In this document: piece after piece, positions 23,301 through 34,320 of the stretch
Numbering within the stretch: position 1 is the first letter of the stretch
Layout of the letters: the number at the start of each line of letters is the position of its first letter
Origin: Ehretia macrophylla
Taxonomy: Eukaryota > Streptophyta > Magnoliopsida > Boraginales > Ehretiaceae
Direction of reading: 5' to 3'
Length of the DNA stretch: 64,000 nucleotides
Assembly: GCA_037974665.1 (NCBI GenBank)
Contig: CM075765.1
Location: 9,407,501 to 9,471,500 of the forward strand
The notes under the pieces: generated by a model
What the model saw: only the letters and a program-made list of their open reading frames with translations
The model's database searches: none
Told to the model about the DNA's origin: nothing
Made by a program: the position numbers and the translations under genes

Positions 23301-26300
23301 AATCTGTTAATGAGAAATTATCTCTACCTTCAGTCCGGGAACCAAAACTAAGTGGTGCCCCAACAAAATTGCGAGAGCCAAAAGTACACGAACTACCAAA
23401 ACCATATACTGAAGGGGTGGGTGAGAAATTATCACTTCTTCCCTCTCCTGAGCCAAAAGTGGAAAGTCTGTCGAGATTGAGAGATCTTAGGAACTTGCAG
23501 GAGCCAAGAGGAGAAGCACAGAAGCTGCCAAGAGAAGCACAGGAGCCCTCTCCTCTTGTTCAGGTTGTTGATAGTGATGTAGTGAAGCGTGAATTGCATG
23601 CTGCAGAGGAGCATAGCTTTGAATCTGAACAAGGGATCTTCAAAAGCATATGGAAGAAGTGGTTTGGTGGTGAAGATGGTGTCCTGCAGGATAGAAAAGA
23701 TAGTATTGAGGCTGATAAGCTATTAGGTCAAAAGTTGAACTCCGAGGAAAAAGAAGTGAAATTAACTAGTCATTCTGCTGAATCAATAGCTCCACCTTCA
23801 GTTTCTCCTGCCAGTAAAGCAATTACTGTTGATCAATTTGCTGAGAGGTCTGAAGCCACCATTGACAAACCTAGAAGTCCTAGTGTTTTCAGCAAAATTA
23901 TGAGCTGGTTTAGGTTTTGGAGAAGTTCCCAGGACTCTGATGGTTCATGTGAAGATTCTAGTGGAAAAACAAATGCAATAAAACTTGATTCTTCAAGCAA
24001 GCAATTATTTTCCAAGGACTCTTTCTGGAACGAAATGCAATCATTTTTAGATACACCTCAAGGTTCAACTCTTGTCTTGCAGTCAAGGACCAGGTAAACT
24101 GATTTACATTCTTTTCTTTCTAACTCTCTAAAAAGATTCATCAATGTACAGCTTTACCCTTTCTTGATTCAGATAATATGCCCTGATTGTGTTAATTTTC
24201 TCTTCATCACAATTAAACTAATTTTGTCCCAGCATGACACCTGTCTTTCCATTTATATACAGAAATAATACCAATGACCTTCTCTTTTGATAGGAATTGA
24301 GAACAGACTGTATTGGAAGTTGCGGTTTTTTATACTGTTTTTTTGTTTGATTTGCATTGCAGCTTATAAAGGTTTCTTAGTTTGGCTATTAAATTGCTTG
24401 AAATTTAGGAGTCTATTTGCATATGCTACCAATAACTGATTTCCTTCCGAGTTTTAAACATTTTAGAAATATACAGAAATGATAAGTTGATATTTTGAAT
24501 ATGTGGCATTCTGTGCCTTGAGCAAATGCTCTACAATCGATCAAAATAAAGAATTTCAAATTGGTTAATGTTAAAAGGTCAGGTAAAATTATGGGAAAGG
24601 TTACTAATAGACTAAAGGTAGAGAAATGCGTTTAACTGAAGCTGGAAGAGAAATTGAAAAGTAGAACAAGAGCATGGCTTATACATGTGGGTGGAGTTCG
24701 AGTTTTGAGCTTTGCAGCAGTGGATGCTTTACTAGATTTTTTTCCTATTCTAGTTCCCTCCTTCCTGCATCTTCACAGAGGCAGTTTGCAAAATAACAAT
24801 TCTGGCACCCAGAACTTGGCAGTATGATAATTACTAGGGACACAATGAAAGACCCACTAGAGTTTTGTGGGTTGGGGATGGGTGTGGAGGAGAAGTCAGC
24901 GGCACCTATCTTAATACTTCCGAATATCTGTTTACAGAGATTCTGCTGGCTTGCTTTCAAGGGCTCCATTGAATTTTGCTTTATCCATATCCGGAAAAAA
25001 AATCTTTGGGGCGCCAAATGAAAAAACATTAAATACTTCAAGGGGGTCCCAATTTCACATTTTATGAGGAAAACATGAGGATTGGTTCTGAATTATAGGG
25101 TAGAAAATTGAATTATAGGGTAGTAAATAGACAAAATAACTTTTTGATCCTTGGATTTTGATGTTATTTGCTACCTAAGTTTATGTCATCAAAGCTTCTA
25201 CATGACAACCAATGCTTGCCCAACTTAGGCAGGAAGGCTTACATAAACATTTTGATTTTGGTGGTTGTGTCAACCCCACATCAATTCTAGTTACAATTTG
25301 ATTTATTAGGACAGCCTGATTAGCTACGTGCTTAGTCAGTTTTCCTTGTCAAATTTTTGATTAAACGACAATCTGAAACGATATTTTCGTCACTTCTAGT
25401 TATGTATGTTCATCTCTTGACGTGTAATTACTTTAATTTTAGCATGATTAGAGTATATCAAGTGACTGTGTCTGTTAGTGAAGTTTGGGATTGGCAGTAC
25501 TTTTGCCTTCTTGTCTTTCATCTAATATTTTGCTTGCTGCAGCAAGAATATAACAGCGGTTTATTGTTGTTCTTATGACTGTTATAGGGTGCAGATGACA
25601 CATAATTTACGGAAAGATGGGCCTTCTGTTCTGGGATCTCTCTCTGATGATGATCTCCTTCAGCTAGTAGACTTGTTGATCTCTGATAAGAAATGGGTGG
25701 AAGAATGTGCCTTCCTGACCTTTCCTTTTAAACTCACAGAAACTGCTAGGAAAGATTCGTCTAAAAGTGATGCTCGCTCTTCAAGTGGGTTGAGTTCTAT
25801 ATTTTTGGATGCCGAAACACATTCTAGTTCACTCAAAAATCGAGGACCCAATGGAGACAAGAGATACCAAAATCCTCCTACTGGAGTTTCTCATTCTGTC
25901 AACCGGGGAAAACCCTCTGGCAAGTCCAGAAATGAGATACTCACTGATTGTCAGAAGCTTGTTGAATTCATTGTAAAGGAATATCCACAAGGATTCAACA
26001 TGGGATTCTTCAGAAGACTATTCCTTGAAAGATATGGCTATCCTCTGGAAATACAAATGCTTGGTTACCAAAAATTAGCAACGCTTCTACAGATAATGCC
26101 TGGGATCAGAATCGAATCTACACACATAGTTCCTTCAGGTAAAGGCTTCACTAGTCCTGGCTGTGCTGGAGAAGATAATGCTGGTTTGGTGACTAATTTA
26201 AATCATGAATTATCGGATGTGTCAAGGAAGGATGATGATATTGAATCTCCATGGGAGGAACTTGGTCCAATTGCTGATGCAGATTCCAAGAAGGAGATGG

Positions 26301-26752
26301 ATGCTGGGTTGAACAAGAAGGCTAAAGGTGAAAGGAGCGGAGAGGTACACCATGATTATGAACTCTTATCAGATGATGACTTCTCTGATTCAGAAGATGA
26401 GACCCTATCTTCCATGAAATCGGAAGATGCCAAGCGGCATGGAGTGCACGCAGAAGATAAAAGCTCACTATTGCAAATTCTCGATGCGTGGTACAGCAGT
26501 AAGGAGGGCACTAACGGGAAGGATAAGTCAGAGATTGACGATGGCTTGGGTGATTCTACCAAGAATACTTCTGCACCATCTGCTACATCTGGAGCGGCTG
26601 CTAAGAATGAAACTGCTATGTTAAACCATAGAGGAAGCAAGAGACTCTCCAAGAGCTATTCATTTGTTGCAGAGCAACGTGTCGATGACAAGGACAAGTT
26701 AATTGATGGCATATTGGGCAGTTTCAAGAGGTCGACTGAGACAAGGATATAA
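20362..26752 (+). CDS. NYN-domain ribonuclease with two OST-HTH (LOTUS) domains, MNU1/MNU2-like
   Basis: Exons: 20362-20752, 22560-24093, 25588-26752 (GT-AG; frames join exactly), giving 1029 aa. The N-terminus (LRVWHFSTSHSS, residues 31-42) looks like a mitochondrial targeting peptide. The NYN (PIN-like) nuclease domain spans about residues 60-240 and is split by intron 1. Conserved acidic residues are WDFEN (Asp67), SADRSLLVDL (Asp137, Asp143) and SGDRD (Asp163, Asp165). OST-HTH domains are at about 265-337 (IVKQIRQILCSYPKGIPITE ... GYKKFSRFL) and about 759-823 (LVEFIVKEYPQGFNM ... LGYQKLATLL). The region between is Ser/Glu/Lys-rich and disordered. The order matches Arabidopsis MNU1/MNU2, limkain-b1-type nucleases needed for 5' maturation of mitochondrial transcripts. 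I infer the same role here. All expected catalytic acids are present and there is no frameshift. Confidence 0.93.
20753..22559 (+). other. Intron 1 of the NYN/OST-HTH gene
   Basis: Donor CATG|GTTGGC, acceptor TGCTTTCAG|GAG. It is a 1.8-kb intron that splits the NYN domain. I found no gene or clear transposon in it. Confidence 0.85.
24094..25587 (+). other. Intron 2 of the NYN/OST-HTH gene
   Basis: Donor ACCAG|GTAAAC, acceptor GTTATAG|GGTGCAG. Reading through the donor meets TAA at 24095, so intron retention would end the protein at about 642 aa with the nuclease and first OST-HTH domain but not the second. Confidence 0.85.
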
Positions 26753-27476
26753 GGTTGGGAGGCTATTGAGGAGGAGATAGTTAAATGGTGCATCTCCTTC
26801 TTTGGGCAAAGTTTTCAAAGGGTTTGTTCATTTTTCATTACACATTTTTTTTTTGGGCCATTAGAAAGTATAGAGGTTAGAATCTTCATTGAATTCTGTG
26901 ATTTTTGGGTTCTATGGAGGCCATTTTGCAGATAGCAAGTTAAGGTGCTAATATCTTATACGCGCATCACTACTGCATTTGTCGCCCCTACTCTATGGTG
27001 CTGATATTTTTCTCTAATATTTATTAGCTAATGGTGTAGATGGATTGAGAAGATGGAGAATAATTTATTACCTTAGATTTGCAACCAGCACTACCTGGAG
27101 GTGTCAGCCCTTTTTTTTTTTTTTTGCCCCCTTAATTATTGGATCTCATTTTTTCTCGGACCTGCACATTTCAGTGTTGCGCCTGTCTATTCATTCTTTA
27201 TTTTATTTATTTATTTATTTATTTTAAATTTTTTGTCAATGTCGGTTCATTCTTCATTTGCACGAAAAGGCATTAGGCTCAAGCTCAACAATTTTTATTT
27301 CTATAGCATACCATACATGGTATACACTTTACCAAGTTCATTCAATTTCTATCTAAATTCATTCTAAGGTATCAATTATTTTCTTGGTGTTGTTAAGTCC
27401 AATTCCAAAGAATTTCCTAAGTACGACAACTTCTACCAATAAACTATACTACAACAACAATGAGGCAGCAACAAAC
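26753..27476 (+). other. 3' UTR/flank of the NYN gene, low complexity
   Basis: It contains poly-T at about 27109-27125, TTTATTTATTTATTTATTTATT at about 27200-27225 (AT-rich, typical near plant 3' ends), and nothing coding that I recognise. Confidence 0.5.
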
Positions 27477-28496
27477 GGATTTGGATTCTCTCCTAACTTA
27501 TATTTTATTTTAACTTTTTATCTCAATCATCCATTTTATTTTTAAATTACAAAAATAATATTAACTATTTAATTAAAAAATATAATTTCACCGAAAGAAT
27601 AGTTTTCCCTCCTATCTTTTCACTCTTACTATCCCACCACGTTAGACGTCTATTAGACTTTGTTTGGCTTAACTGTGAAATTTTAGCTTTTGAGTTGTAG
27701 AGCTTTTAGCAGTAGGGTTAGAAGTACTATTAAATAAAAGTCGTTGACTATTTCACCTATGTTGAGTAATATTGAGCTTTTAGAAATTTTAAGGGTAATG
27801 TTGGACTTTAAAAAATATAGAAGGGTATATTTGAGAAAAAAAAAAACAGTTTCTCACATTATGTAAAACAGCTTTGCAAATTTTTTTTTTTTTTGAAAAG
27901 CTCAAATTTGGAGTTTTTTATTTTCTAGTTTTTTTAACTTAAAATTTTACCTAAGAGCACTTTTAAAAAAATGGGCCAAATAAATTAGTTTTAACTTCTA
28001 AACTAACTGAAAACACTTTTGAATATTTAAATCTTCTAATCTTCTTGGCATCCTCACACGATAAAAACCTCTGCCTTGGCATTCCTTTTTTTTTTTCCTT
28101 TTCCCAACAAAGAGGTCAATTAAGAACAAAAGCATATTTCAAATATGAAAAAGGTCTATTTGATTTTTATAGAAATCCAAATATGAAAAAGGCCCATTGA
28201 ATTTTGATGAAAATTTCAAATATGAAAAAGACTCATTTGAGTTGCCATATGTTATAAATTTTGTTGTTTCTCATACACTTCTTTGAATCTTCATGCGATT
28301 TCATGTGGGTTTTGTTTGAAATTTGGTTTTGTTAGGCTTTAGTTTCAAATGAGAGAGAAAGTTATCTTCTTGGTTTTTAATATGTTTTTTAATTCAATAG
28401 TTAGGATTATTTTATAATTTAAGAATAAAATGGATGGTTGAGATAAAAAGTTAAAAAATTAGAATGAAATATGAATTAGAAGAGATCCTGATCCAC
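27477..28496. mobile_element. Inverted-repeat DNA element, ~1.0 kb, non-autonomous
   Basis: About 110-bp imperfect terminal inverted repeats bracket it. The left arm (about 27477-27590) has GGATTCTCTCC then AACTTTTTATCTCAA and CATCCATTTTATT. The right arm (about 28375-28496) reads the same when reversed (AGGATCTCTTC, AACTTTTTATCTCAACCATCC). The inside is AT-rich with no transposase. The superfamily is not assigned because target duplications are unclear. Confidence 0.65.
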
Positions 28497-28603
28497 TTAG
28501 TTAATGCCTCTCAATTAAGTAAAGATTAGAATTATATTTTTCTATTACAACCCCAAATATTATCTCAGTATAACAATAATGAATAGCTCAATATGATTAC
28601 TTA

Positions 28604-28938
28604 GGCTATCCTCAATGGAGTCTCTAAAATACAAAACCTTCTTAATTTGAGTATTTTTAGATACCACAGTCTCTAAAATTAACACTATTCATGACAAAAG
28701 TACTTGAGGTCCACCACTTTTGGCTTAAAAGATATCAATATAGAGACTCAGTCTCTATTTTTTTCAACAAATTTGTGGAAAAAAATGGAGACTGAGTCTC
28801 TATTTTGGCATCTTTTAAGTTAAAAGTGATGGACCCCACGTACTTTTGCCATGAATAGTGTTGTTTTTAGAGACTGGAGTCTCTAAAAATACTTAAATTA
28901 AGAAAGTTTTGCATTTGAAGACTCCATTGAGGATGCCC
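28604..28938. mobile_element. Tourist-like MITE (PIF/Harbinger), 335 bp, near-palindromic
   Basis: The left end GGCTATCCTCAATGGAG pairs with the right end, which reversed reads GGGCATCCTCAATGGAG. The TTA target duplication is at 28601-28603 and 28939-28941. The two halves are complementary nearly to the centre (GAGACTGAGTCTC type core), so a transcript would fold into a long hairpin. TTA duplication and GG(G/C)CAT-type ends indicate a Tourist/PIF-Harbinger MITE. Confidence 0.88.
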
Positions 28939-28967
28939 TTATATAATGATAGATAATAAGAGTATTA

Positions 28968-28988
28968 CAATATGAACAATCAACTAAG
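28968..28988. repeat. 21-bp direct repeat, left copy, flanking the terpene synthase fragment
   Basis: A sequence starting CAATATGAACAATC and ending AACTAAG is repeated exactly at 29994-30014. The pair brackets the terpene synthase remnant and nothing else. Confidence 0.85.
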
Positions 28989-29015
28989 CCCTCAAAAACT
29001 GCAATACGTACGGCT

Positions 29016-29957
29016 CTACTCTACCGTAGCTTCATCTTCTGCAATATATAGTGCAAGCTGTAATTGTTTGACAGGATCATAGATTACTGCATTCATGTGA
29101 TTTTTCATTTTCTGCGGAGAGTTGAACTCATCAGTACTTGAATACAAGTATTAAGCTGTCTTGCTTGTTATCCAGAACAGATCCTTGCATATTCTTGGAA
29201 GCAAACTTCCTTCTGATGATTGATCAACAACCATCTGCAGCAATTGTCTTCGATGACTTTCGATCATTTCCCTTATATTTGCTAGAGCCTCCTCCTCTCT
29301 AATAATAGATCCATCGATATCACTTTGGACTTGTAATGACACACTATTCACTTTCCTTTCAGTGCGTTCCTTCTATTAAATAGTATGCTCAAAAATCAAA
29401 ATCAACTTCGTTTGAAAAACACACATATATAATCATTGTTACATTTTGATTCCCTCTACAAATAATGTCTAGATGTATATCATATGATGAAAGATTCTAT
29501 TGATTACTTACGCGTGACAAATTAATTGTTGGAAAAATCATGCTAAATCAGAGGTAAATATATATATATGTATGTATATATATATATGTATGTATATATA
29601 TATATGTATGTATATATATATATGTATATATATATATGTATATATCTGTTTGAACGATTGATGCCTCTCTCACAATCAAAGCAAAAGTATCTAACAAATG
29701 AATTAATTTACCTCGAATGTCTGAAAATCATTGTTTAGCCGTGTAATTACAGCGATATGGCTGCATAAGCTACGAAATTCATCACTGTTTAGCACAGCTT
29801 CTGGAAGTTTTTCTCCAAGAAAGTACATTGTTGCGAGGATCAGAGGTGTGCTACCAACGGATATGCATGAAACAGATAAGTATTCATCCATAGTAGGAAC
29901 TACGTCTTTACTCCACCACTCCAACTCCATAATCATACCATTAAAAGTTTCTTGCAA
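29016..29957 (-). pseudogene. Diterpene synthase 3' fragment (kaurene-synthase-like, TPS-e/f)
   Basis: Two minus-strand exons with sound splice signals remain. Exon n-1 (29712-29957) reads VVPTMDEYLSVSCISVG, then YFLGEKLP and RLNNDFQTFE, the second metal-binding (NSE/DTE) region of class I terpene synthases. Exon n (29016-29372) reads EEALANIREMIESHRRQLL, LLPRICKDLFWITSKT, then a TAA stop where HLFY is usual, then SSTDEFNSPQKM and NAVIYDPV, ending at TAG 29016-29018. C-terminal motifs are those of kaurene synthases and relatives, which cyclise copalyl diphosphate in plastids. All upstream exons, including DDxxD, are absent. It is truncated and carries a nonsense codon, so it is a pseudogene. 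Confidence 0.85.
29558..29646. repeat. TATATG microsatellite in the terpene synthase intron
   Basis: (TATATATATG/TATG)n runs within the intron 29373-29711 of the pseudogene. Confidence 0.85.
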
Positions 29958-29993
29958 CTGAGTGAGTATAAATTAAATTTTGAATGAGTGTTG

Positions 29994-30014
29994 CAATATG
30001 AACAATCAACTAAG
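29994..30014. repeat. 21-bp direct repeat, right copy
   Basis: Identical to 28968-28988. Immediately right of it begins a copia LTR piece (GTTCTTGTGAGGAGCTTGTG). Confidence 0.85.
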
Positions 30015-30180
30015 GCGTTCTTGTGAGGAGCTTGTGCTCAACTTTCTGGTGCAGAGTTGGTTCAAACAATACGACAAAAAGTCGGGCTGTTGTATCTTAA
30101 AGGGGACAAGTCATATCAAAACTACTACATCAGTTCTTTCCTAGGCTTGCTTGTAAACCAATCTGGTGGTAATTCAACTA
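30015..30180 (+). repeat. Copia LTR (R-U5) fragment, plus orientation
   Basis: GTTCTTGTGAGGAGCTTGTG and AATACGACAAAAAGTCGGGC match the LTR piece at 33242-33330. It is in plus orientation although the neighbouring copia coding sequence is on minus, so it is not that element's own 3' LTR in a normal layout. Confidence 0.7.
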
Positions 30181-30269
30181 ATTTCTAAGTTTTATTAGAA
30201 ATTAGTGAATCTATCTCATTATTTACAACTTCTTTTCAAAAAATAGTGTCTGGAAATGAAAAGGCTTTT

Positions 30270-32620
30270 TTTAAAGTAAGTAGGCATTCTTTTGAATTGA
30301 AAACATAAAAATTTGGTCGAAATTTTTTTTCAATATGTGCCTTTTTACTCCTTCTTGGTTAAAAAAAAACACATTCATTGTCTTGAAAAGAAGTAAAAGG
30401 AGATAACAAGAACATATTTTCATAAATTTTTTTGCCCCCACTATCTTGAAGTCTAAAAGCATATTTTTCTTCATGAAAAATTGTATCATCTAACTCAACA
30501 ATTTCAAGATCAAAAAATTTGTAAGTTGTACTACTTACTGCATAGTCAAGAAAATGACAAATGATAGCTTTAACACCTAATTTTGGTCTCTCGGGATTTG
30601 TTAGCCTCACAAAAGCTAAACAACCCCAAACTCTTAAATACTCCAAGTTAGACTTATATCATTTCCACAGTTCAAAAGGTATGATTTTAGTCTTTTTATG
30701 TGACACCCTATTTAAAATATGGTAAGTTGTCAAAGTAGCCTTACCCCAAAAAATTTTGGGAGCACCTGACTTTACAATCATGATATTCACCAAATTAATT
30801 ATAGTTTTATTTTTTTTCTCTCAACTACACCATTAGACTCTGGAAAGTAAGGTCGTGTAGTTTTATGGATTATTCCCAAAGAATTAAGAAAATAATTGAA
30901 TTCAAAAGAAATATATTCTCAGTCTCAACTTTGTGAAGAAACTCTTTAAATTTTTCGAAAACATCACTTTTATTTTTCAAAAGATTAACATAAGTGTATT
31001 TTGAAAAATCATCAATAAAAGTGATAAAATATCTATTTCCTCTACAAGTTAAAATTCTTTTAAATTCACAAAGATTTGAATTAATTAATTCTAATAATTC
31101 AGTATTTCTAACAATATGTTCATGAGGCTTTCTAGTGATTTTTTTTTTTGCTACATGATTCACATTTTTGAAAATCTTTACTCAGTCTTGGAATTAATCC
31201 TAAACTACTCATGATTCCCAGATATCTACTATTAATGTGACACAAACGTACATGCCAAAAATTCAGAGAAGAGAGCATATAAACAGAACAAGATACTTTA
31301 TTATTATCAATATTCAATCGAAACATTCCATCACAAGCATATCTTTTGCCCACAAAAATACCGTTCTTGGTAATTACATATTGATAAGATTCTATAGTTT
31401 GTTTGAAGCAAGCCTTGTTGAGCAAGAAACTTGATATAAGATTTTTCCTCATGGAAGGGGTAAAAAGTACACCTTTCAGTGTTAAAACACGTCTAGAAGT
31501 AAACTTTAGCTCAATATAACCACTCCCTAACACCTTGGTTTTGCTTGAATCACCAAGCATCACCATTTTTTCTTCTTCAAAAGAAGAGTATTTCTTGAAC
31601 TAGTTTTTATGATAACAGACATGCCTATTGGCACCTGAATTTGTCCACCATCCCTCTAAATGTTGAACCATATTAATGTCTATTATCATAGCCACTAACT
31701 GCTCTTTAGTCACATTAACTTGAAGAATAGCTTCACGTTTTTGGTATCTACAATTCCGAGTAAAATGCCAAACTTTGCTACAAACAAAGTAGGCAGTACC
31801 TTGATTCTTTGAGGATGGTCCAAGGTTCAATAAATTTTGATTCGAATTTCCCTTATGATTATTTTTCATTGGATTCTTGTTTGGCTTCAAATAAGCATTC
31901 TTAGAACTTTGACTTTTGGGCGCATTATTAGAATTTACAAAAATTAAATTTATCTTTGTGGAATGTTCATTGTTGTCCAGGATCATTGCATCTTGTCCTC
32001 TTGCATCTTCCTCCACACGAATATGAGTAATCAAAGCCCCCAAGGATGTCTCATTTTGCTTGTGCTGCATAGACTTTTGAAATTCCTTCCAAGATAGTGG
32101 AAGTTTATCAATGTTACCAACCACAACTGGATTATCTTCAATCCTGATGCCTTCAAATATAACATTGGCTACTATCATCTGGAAATCTTGAGTCTGTTGC
32201 ACCACAGATTGTACGTCCTTCATTTGAAATCTGAAAAGATGGCTAGCAACATACTTCTTTGCTCCAACTTTTTCAATATCACATTTCTTTTGCAAAGCCT
32301 TCCATATGCTCTTTGCAGAGTCATAGTTAGTTTTATAATAATCATATAAACTGTCAGTAAGGCAATTTAAAAGATAGTACCGATAGTTGTACTCATCATT
32401 GATGTATATATCCACCAAGTCTTGATGTTGTGCATACTCTTCCTCAGTCATGTTCTCGGTGGATACATTTGTCGGGTCATATTCAGTAAGTACATATCCT
32501 ACCTTTAAGAGACTTAAGTAGAATGATATTTTGTCTTTCTACCTTTTAAAGCTAGTTACACTGAAATGGAATGGCTTGTTGAGGTCTCTAACATTAGTTT
32601 TTTCACCATTGGTTCTATTG
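30270..32620 (-). pseudogene. Ty1/copia gag-protease-integrase remnant, reverse transcriptase missing
   Basis: Minus strand, right to left. Gag occupies 31600 to about 32620 ([44 protein letters not shown]). A zinc knuckle ([14 protein letters not shown]) has its first Cys lost. The protease site reads [12 protein letters not shown], where the family has D-S-G, so the catalytic Asp is Asn. GAG pre-integrase and integrase follow ([20 protein letters not shown], 31132-31566; KPHEHIVRNTELLELI and RYFITFIDDFSKYTYV, 30870-31163), then the integrase C-terminal region (EYLRVWGCLAFVRLTNPERPK). It stops near 30270 before the reverse transcriptase. Frames are interrupted, including a TAG in gag. It is a dead remnant. 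Confidence 0.85.
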
Positions 32621-32644
32621 AATATCCTTAAAATTGTTGAAAAG

Positions 32645-32922
32645 TTGTACAATAATAATTTAAAATAGTACAAAAATTAAAGTACAATTAATTTTGTTGG
32701 AAACAACTCAATCGGACTGATGTGTGGGAATCTCGCTATCTTTAAGGAGATTTAAGCTCCTTGTAGTGGAAAGAACTGATATAGAATTCTTGATATGGCT
32801 TGTCCCCTCCAAGATACAACAACCTGACTTGTTGTCGTATTGCTCGAACCAACTTTGCACTAGAAGGTTGAACACAAGCTCCTCACAAGAACACCTTTCT
32901 CTTTTGGCTGGAATATCTCTCT
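32645..32922 (-). repeat. Copia LTR R-U5 piece, minus orientation (inverted-repeat arm 1)
   Basis: It is the reverse complement of 33220-33481: both carry TTGTACAATAATAATTTAAA (or its complement), CGACAACAAGTC and GTTCTTGTGAGGAGCTTGTG. It lies directly upstream, in minus orientation, of the copia gag, so it belongs to that element's 5' LTR, whose U3 part is missing or replaced. Confidence 0.75.
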
Positions 32923-32923
32923 T

Positions 32924-33488
32924 GTGATCTTAATTAATTATTAAAATAAGTGAGAAAATATTGTGATATTTTAATATTAAATGAAAATGAATATTCATGT
33001 ATGTGCTATGTATTAACTTTGGAATGTGAATCTATTAATTAGATACATTTATTTAGTTCTTGTATTTTCATATTCATGTATTTTTCACATTCATGTATCT
33101 ATCAAATTCATGTATATAATTAATAATGAATGTTTTTAGGAGCCTATAAATAGGTCTCTCACTTTTCTATCCACAACACTTCATGTACTATTGAAATATT
33201 GTAAGAATAAGTTAGAAAATTTTTTCAGCCAAAAGAAAAATATGTTCTTGTGAGGAGCTTGTGTTCAACTTTCTGATGCAGAGTTTGTTTGAGCAATACG
33301 ACAACAAGTCGGGTTATTGTATCCTAGAAGGGATAATCTATATCAAGATTTTTATATTGGTCGGGGCTTGAATGTCCTTAGAGATAGCGAGATTCTCACG
33401 CCTCAGTTCTATTGAGTTATCTCCAACAAAAGTAATTGTACTTTAATTTTTGTACTATTTTAAATTATTATTGTACAATTTCCTAACA
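32924..33488 (+). mobile_element. Copia LTR, plus orientation, ~565 bp (holds inverted-repeat arm 2)
   Basis: It begins TGTGATCTTAATTAA and ends TTTCCTAACA. A TATA box (CCTATAAATAGG) is at about 33152-33163, followed by R-U5 with GTTCTTGTGAGGAGC at 33242. It is head to head with the minus LTR piece at 32645-32922. No clear 5-bp target duplication is seen, so the borders are tentative. Confidence 0.6.
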
Positions 33489-33579
33489 TAAATATAAAAA
33501 AAATGATAAGTTTGTGTATATCAATTTGTATATACCCTTAATGAAGGGATTTAGAGTTTGAACTTTTTGTATCTAGCAT

Positions 33580-33995
33580 GTTTATTATTATATCTAAAAG
33601 AAATAAACATAATATAGCCATAACAGGAAGCGGAATAAACATGAATAATAGACAGATAAATAATTGGATTCCAAATAAAATGAAGAACAAAGGAGACAAA
33701 GTCTCTTACTTGTTATTAACTGTAAATGGAAGTACTGCTACACTGTTGGTTGTACAGGAGTACAATGTTCAAAGAGTGATACCGAATTAAAATAAAAATT
33801 TTGGAAGAAAGAAAATTCGGATCCTATGTATATGAGACAGACAATGTCTTATATAGGATATCGAATCAAAAAGAATAGTGAAATGTGAAAAGAAAAGTCA
33901 AAAGTAACTTTTCCTAAAGTGAACAGTAAAAAGTGATTTTTACTATTCATGAACAGTGGTCGGCTTTTACTGTGGCCGAATGTTGTTTTGTCGTG
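33580..33995 (-). repeat. Endogenous pararetrovirus promoter/leader copy 1, inverted
   Basis: It is the reverse complement of the intergenic region at about 41240-41645, including CTATATAAGACA (TATA) and the leader with TCCTGTACAACCAACAGTG. It lies on minus and directly abuts an inverted reverse-transcriptase piece. Confidence 0.9.
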
Positions 33996-34320
33996 TAAAA
34001 TCTGTATACTGATTAAATATCTGATTCATGATATTCTGGAATTCTGAAGGTGCATTCTTAAGTCCAAAAGGCATAACATTCCACTCATATTGTCCAAATG
34101 GAACGGTGAATGCTGTCTTGTACCTTTCTGATTCAACGACTTGGATTTGCCAAAATCCAGATTTCATGTCGAATTTACTGAAGACATGAGCCTGGTTTAA
34201 TCTCTTAAGGAGATCATTCTTGTTGGGTAATGGATATCTGATCCATTGCAAGACCTTATTCAAGGGCTTATAATTGATGACTAAACAAGGGACGCCTCGT
34301 TCCTGTTCTGCATGTTTATT
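33996..34320 (-). pseudogene. Endogenous pararetrovirus reverse-transcriptase piece, inverted duplicate
   Basis: About 108 codons on minus match the plus-strand copy at about 37680-38005: GVPCLVINYKPLNKVLQW, FSKFDMKSGFWQIQVVE, NVMPFGLKNAPSEFQNIM. It is cut before the YIDD site. At the position where the plus copy has TAA, this copy keeps a Gln codon, so the nonsense change in the plus copy came after or outside the duplication. It is a rearranged fragment with no complete domain. Confidence 0.9.

Noticed and set aside
29016-29957. Functional terpene synthase gene
   Set aside because: Only two terminal exons are present, there is a stop in the last exon, and DDxxD and the whole N-terminal part are missing.
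32724-32927. 67-aa plus-strand ORF
   Set aside because: It lies inside the inverted copia LTR piece and is antisense to LTR sequence.
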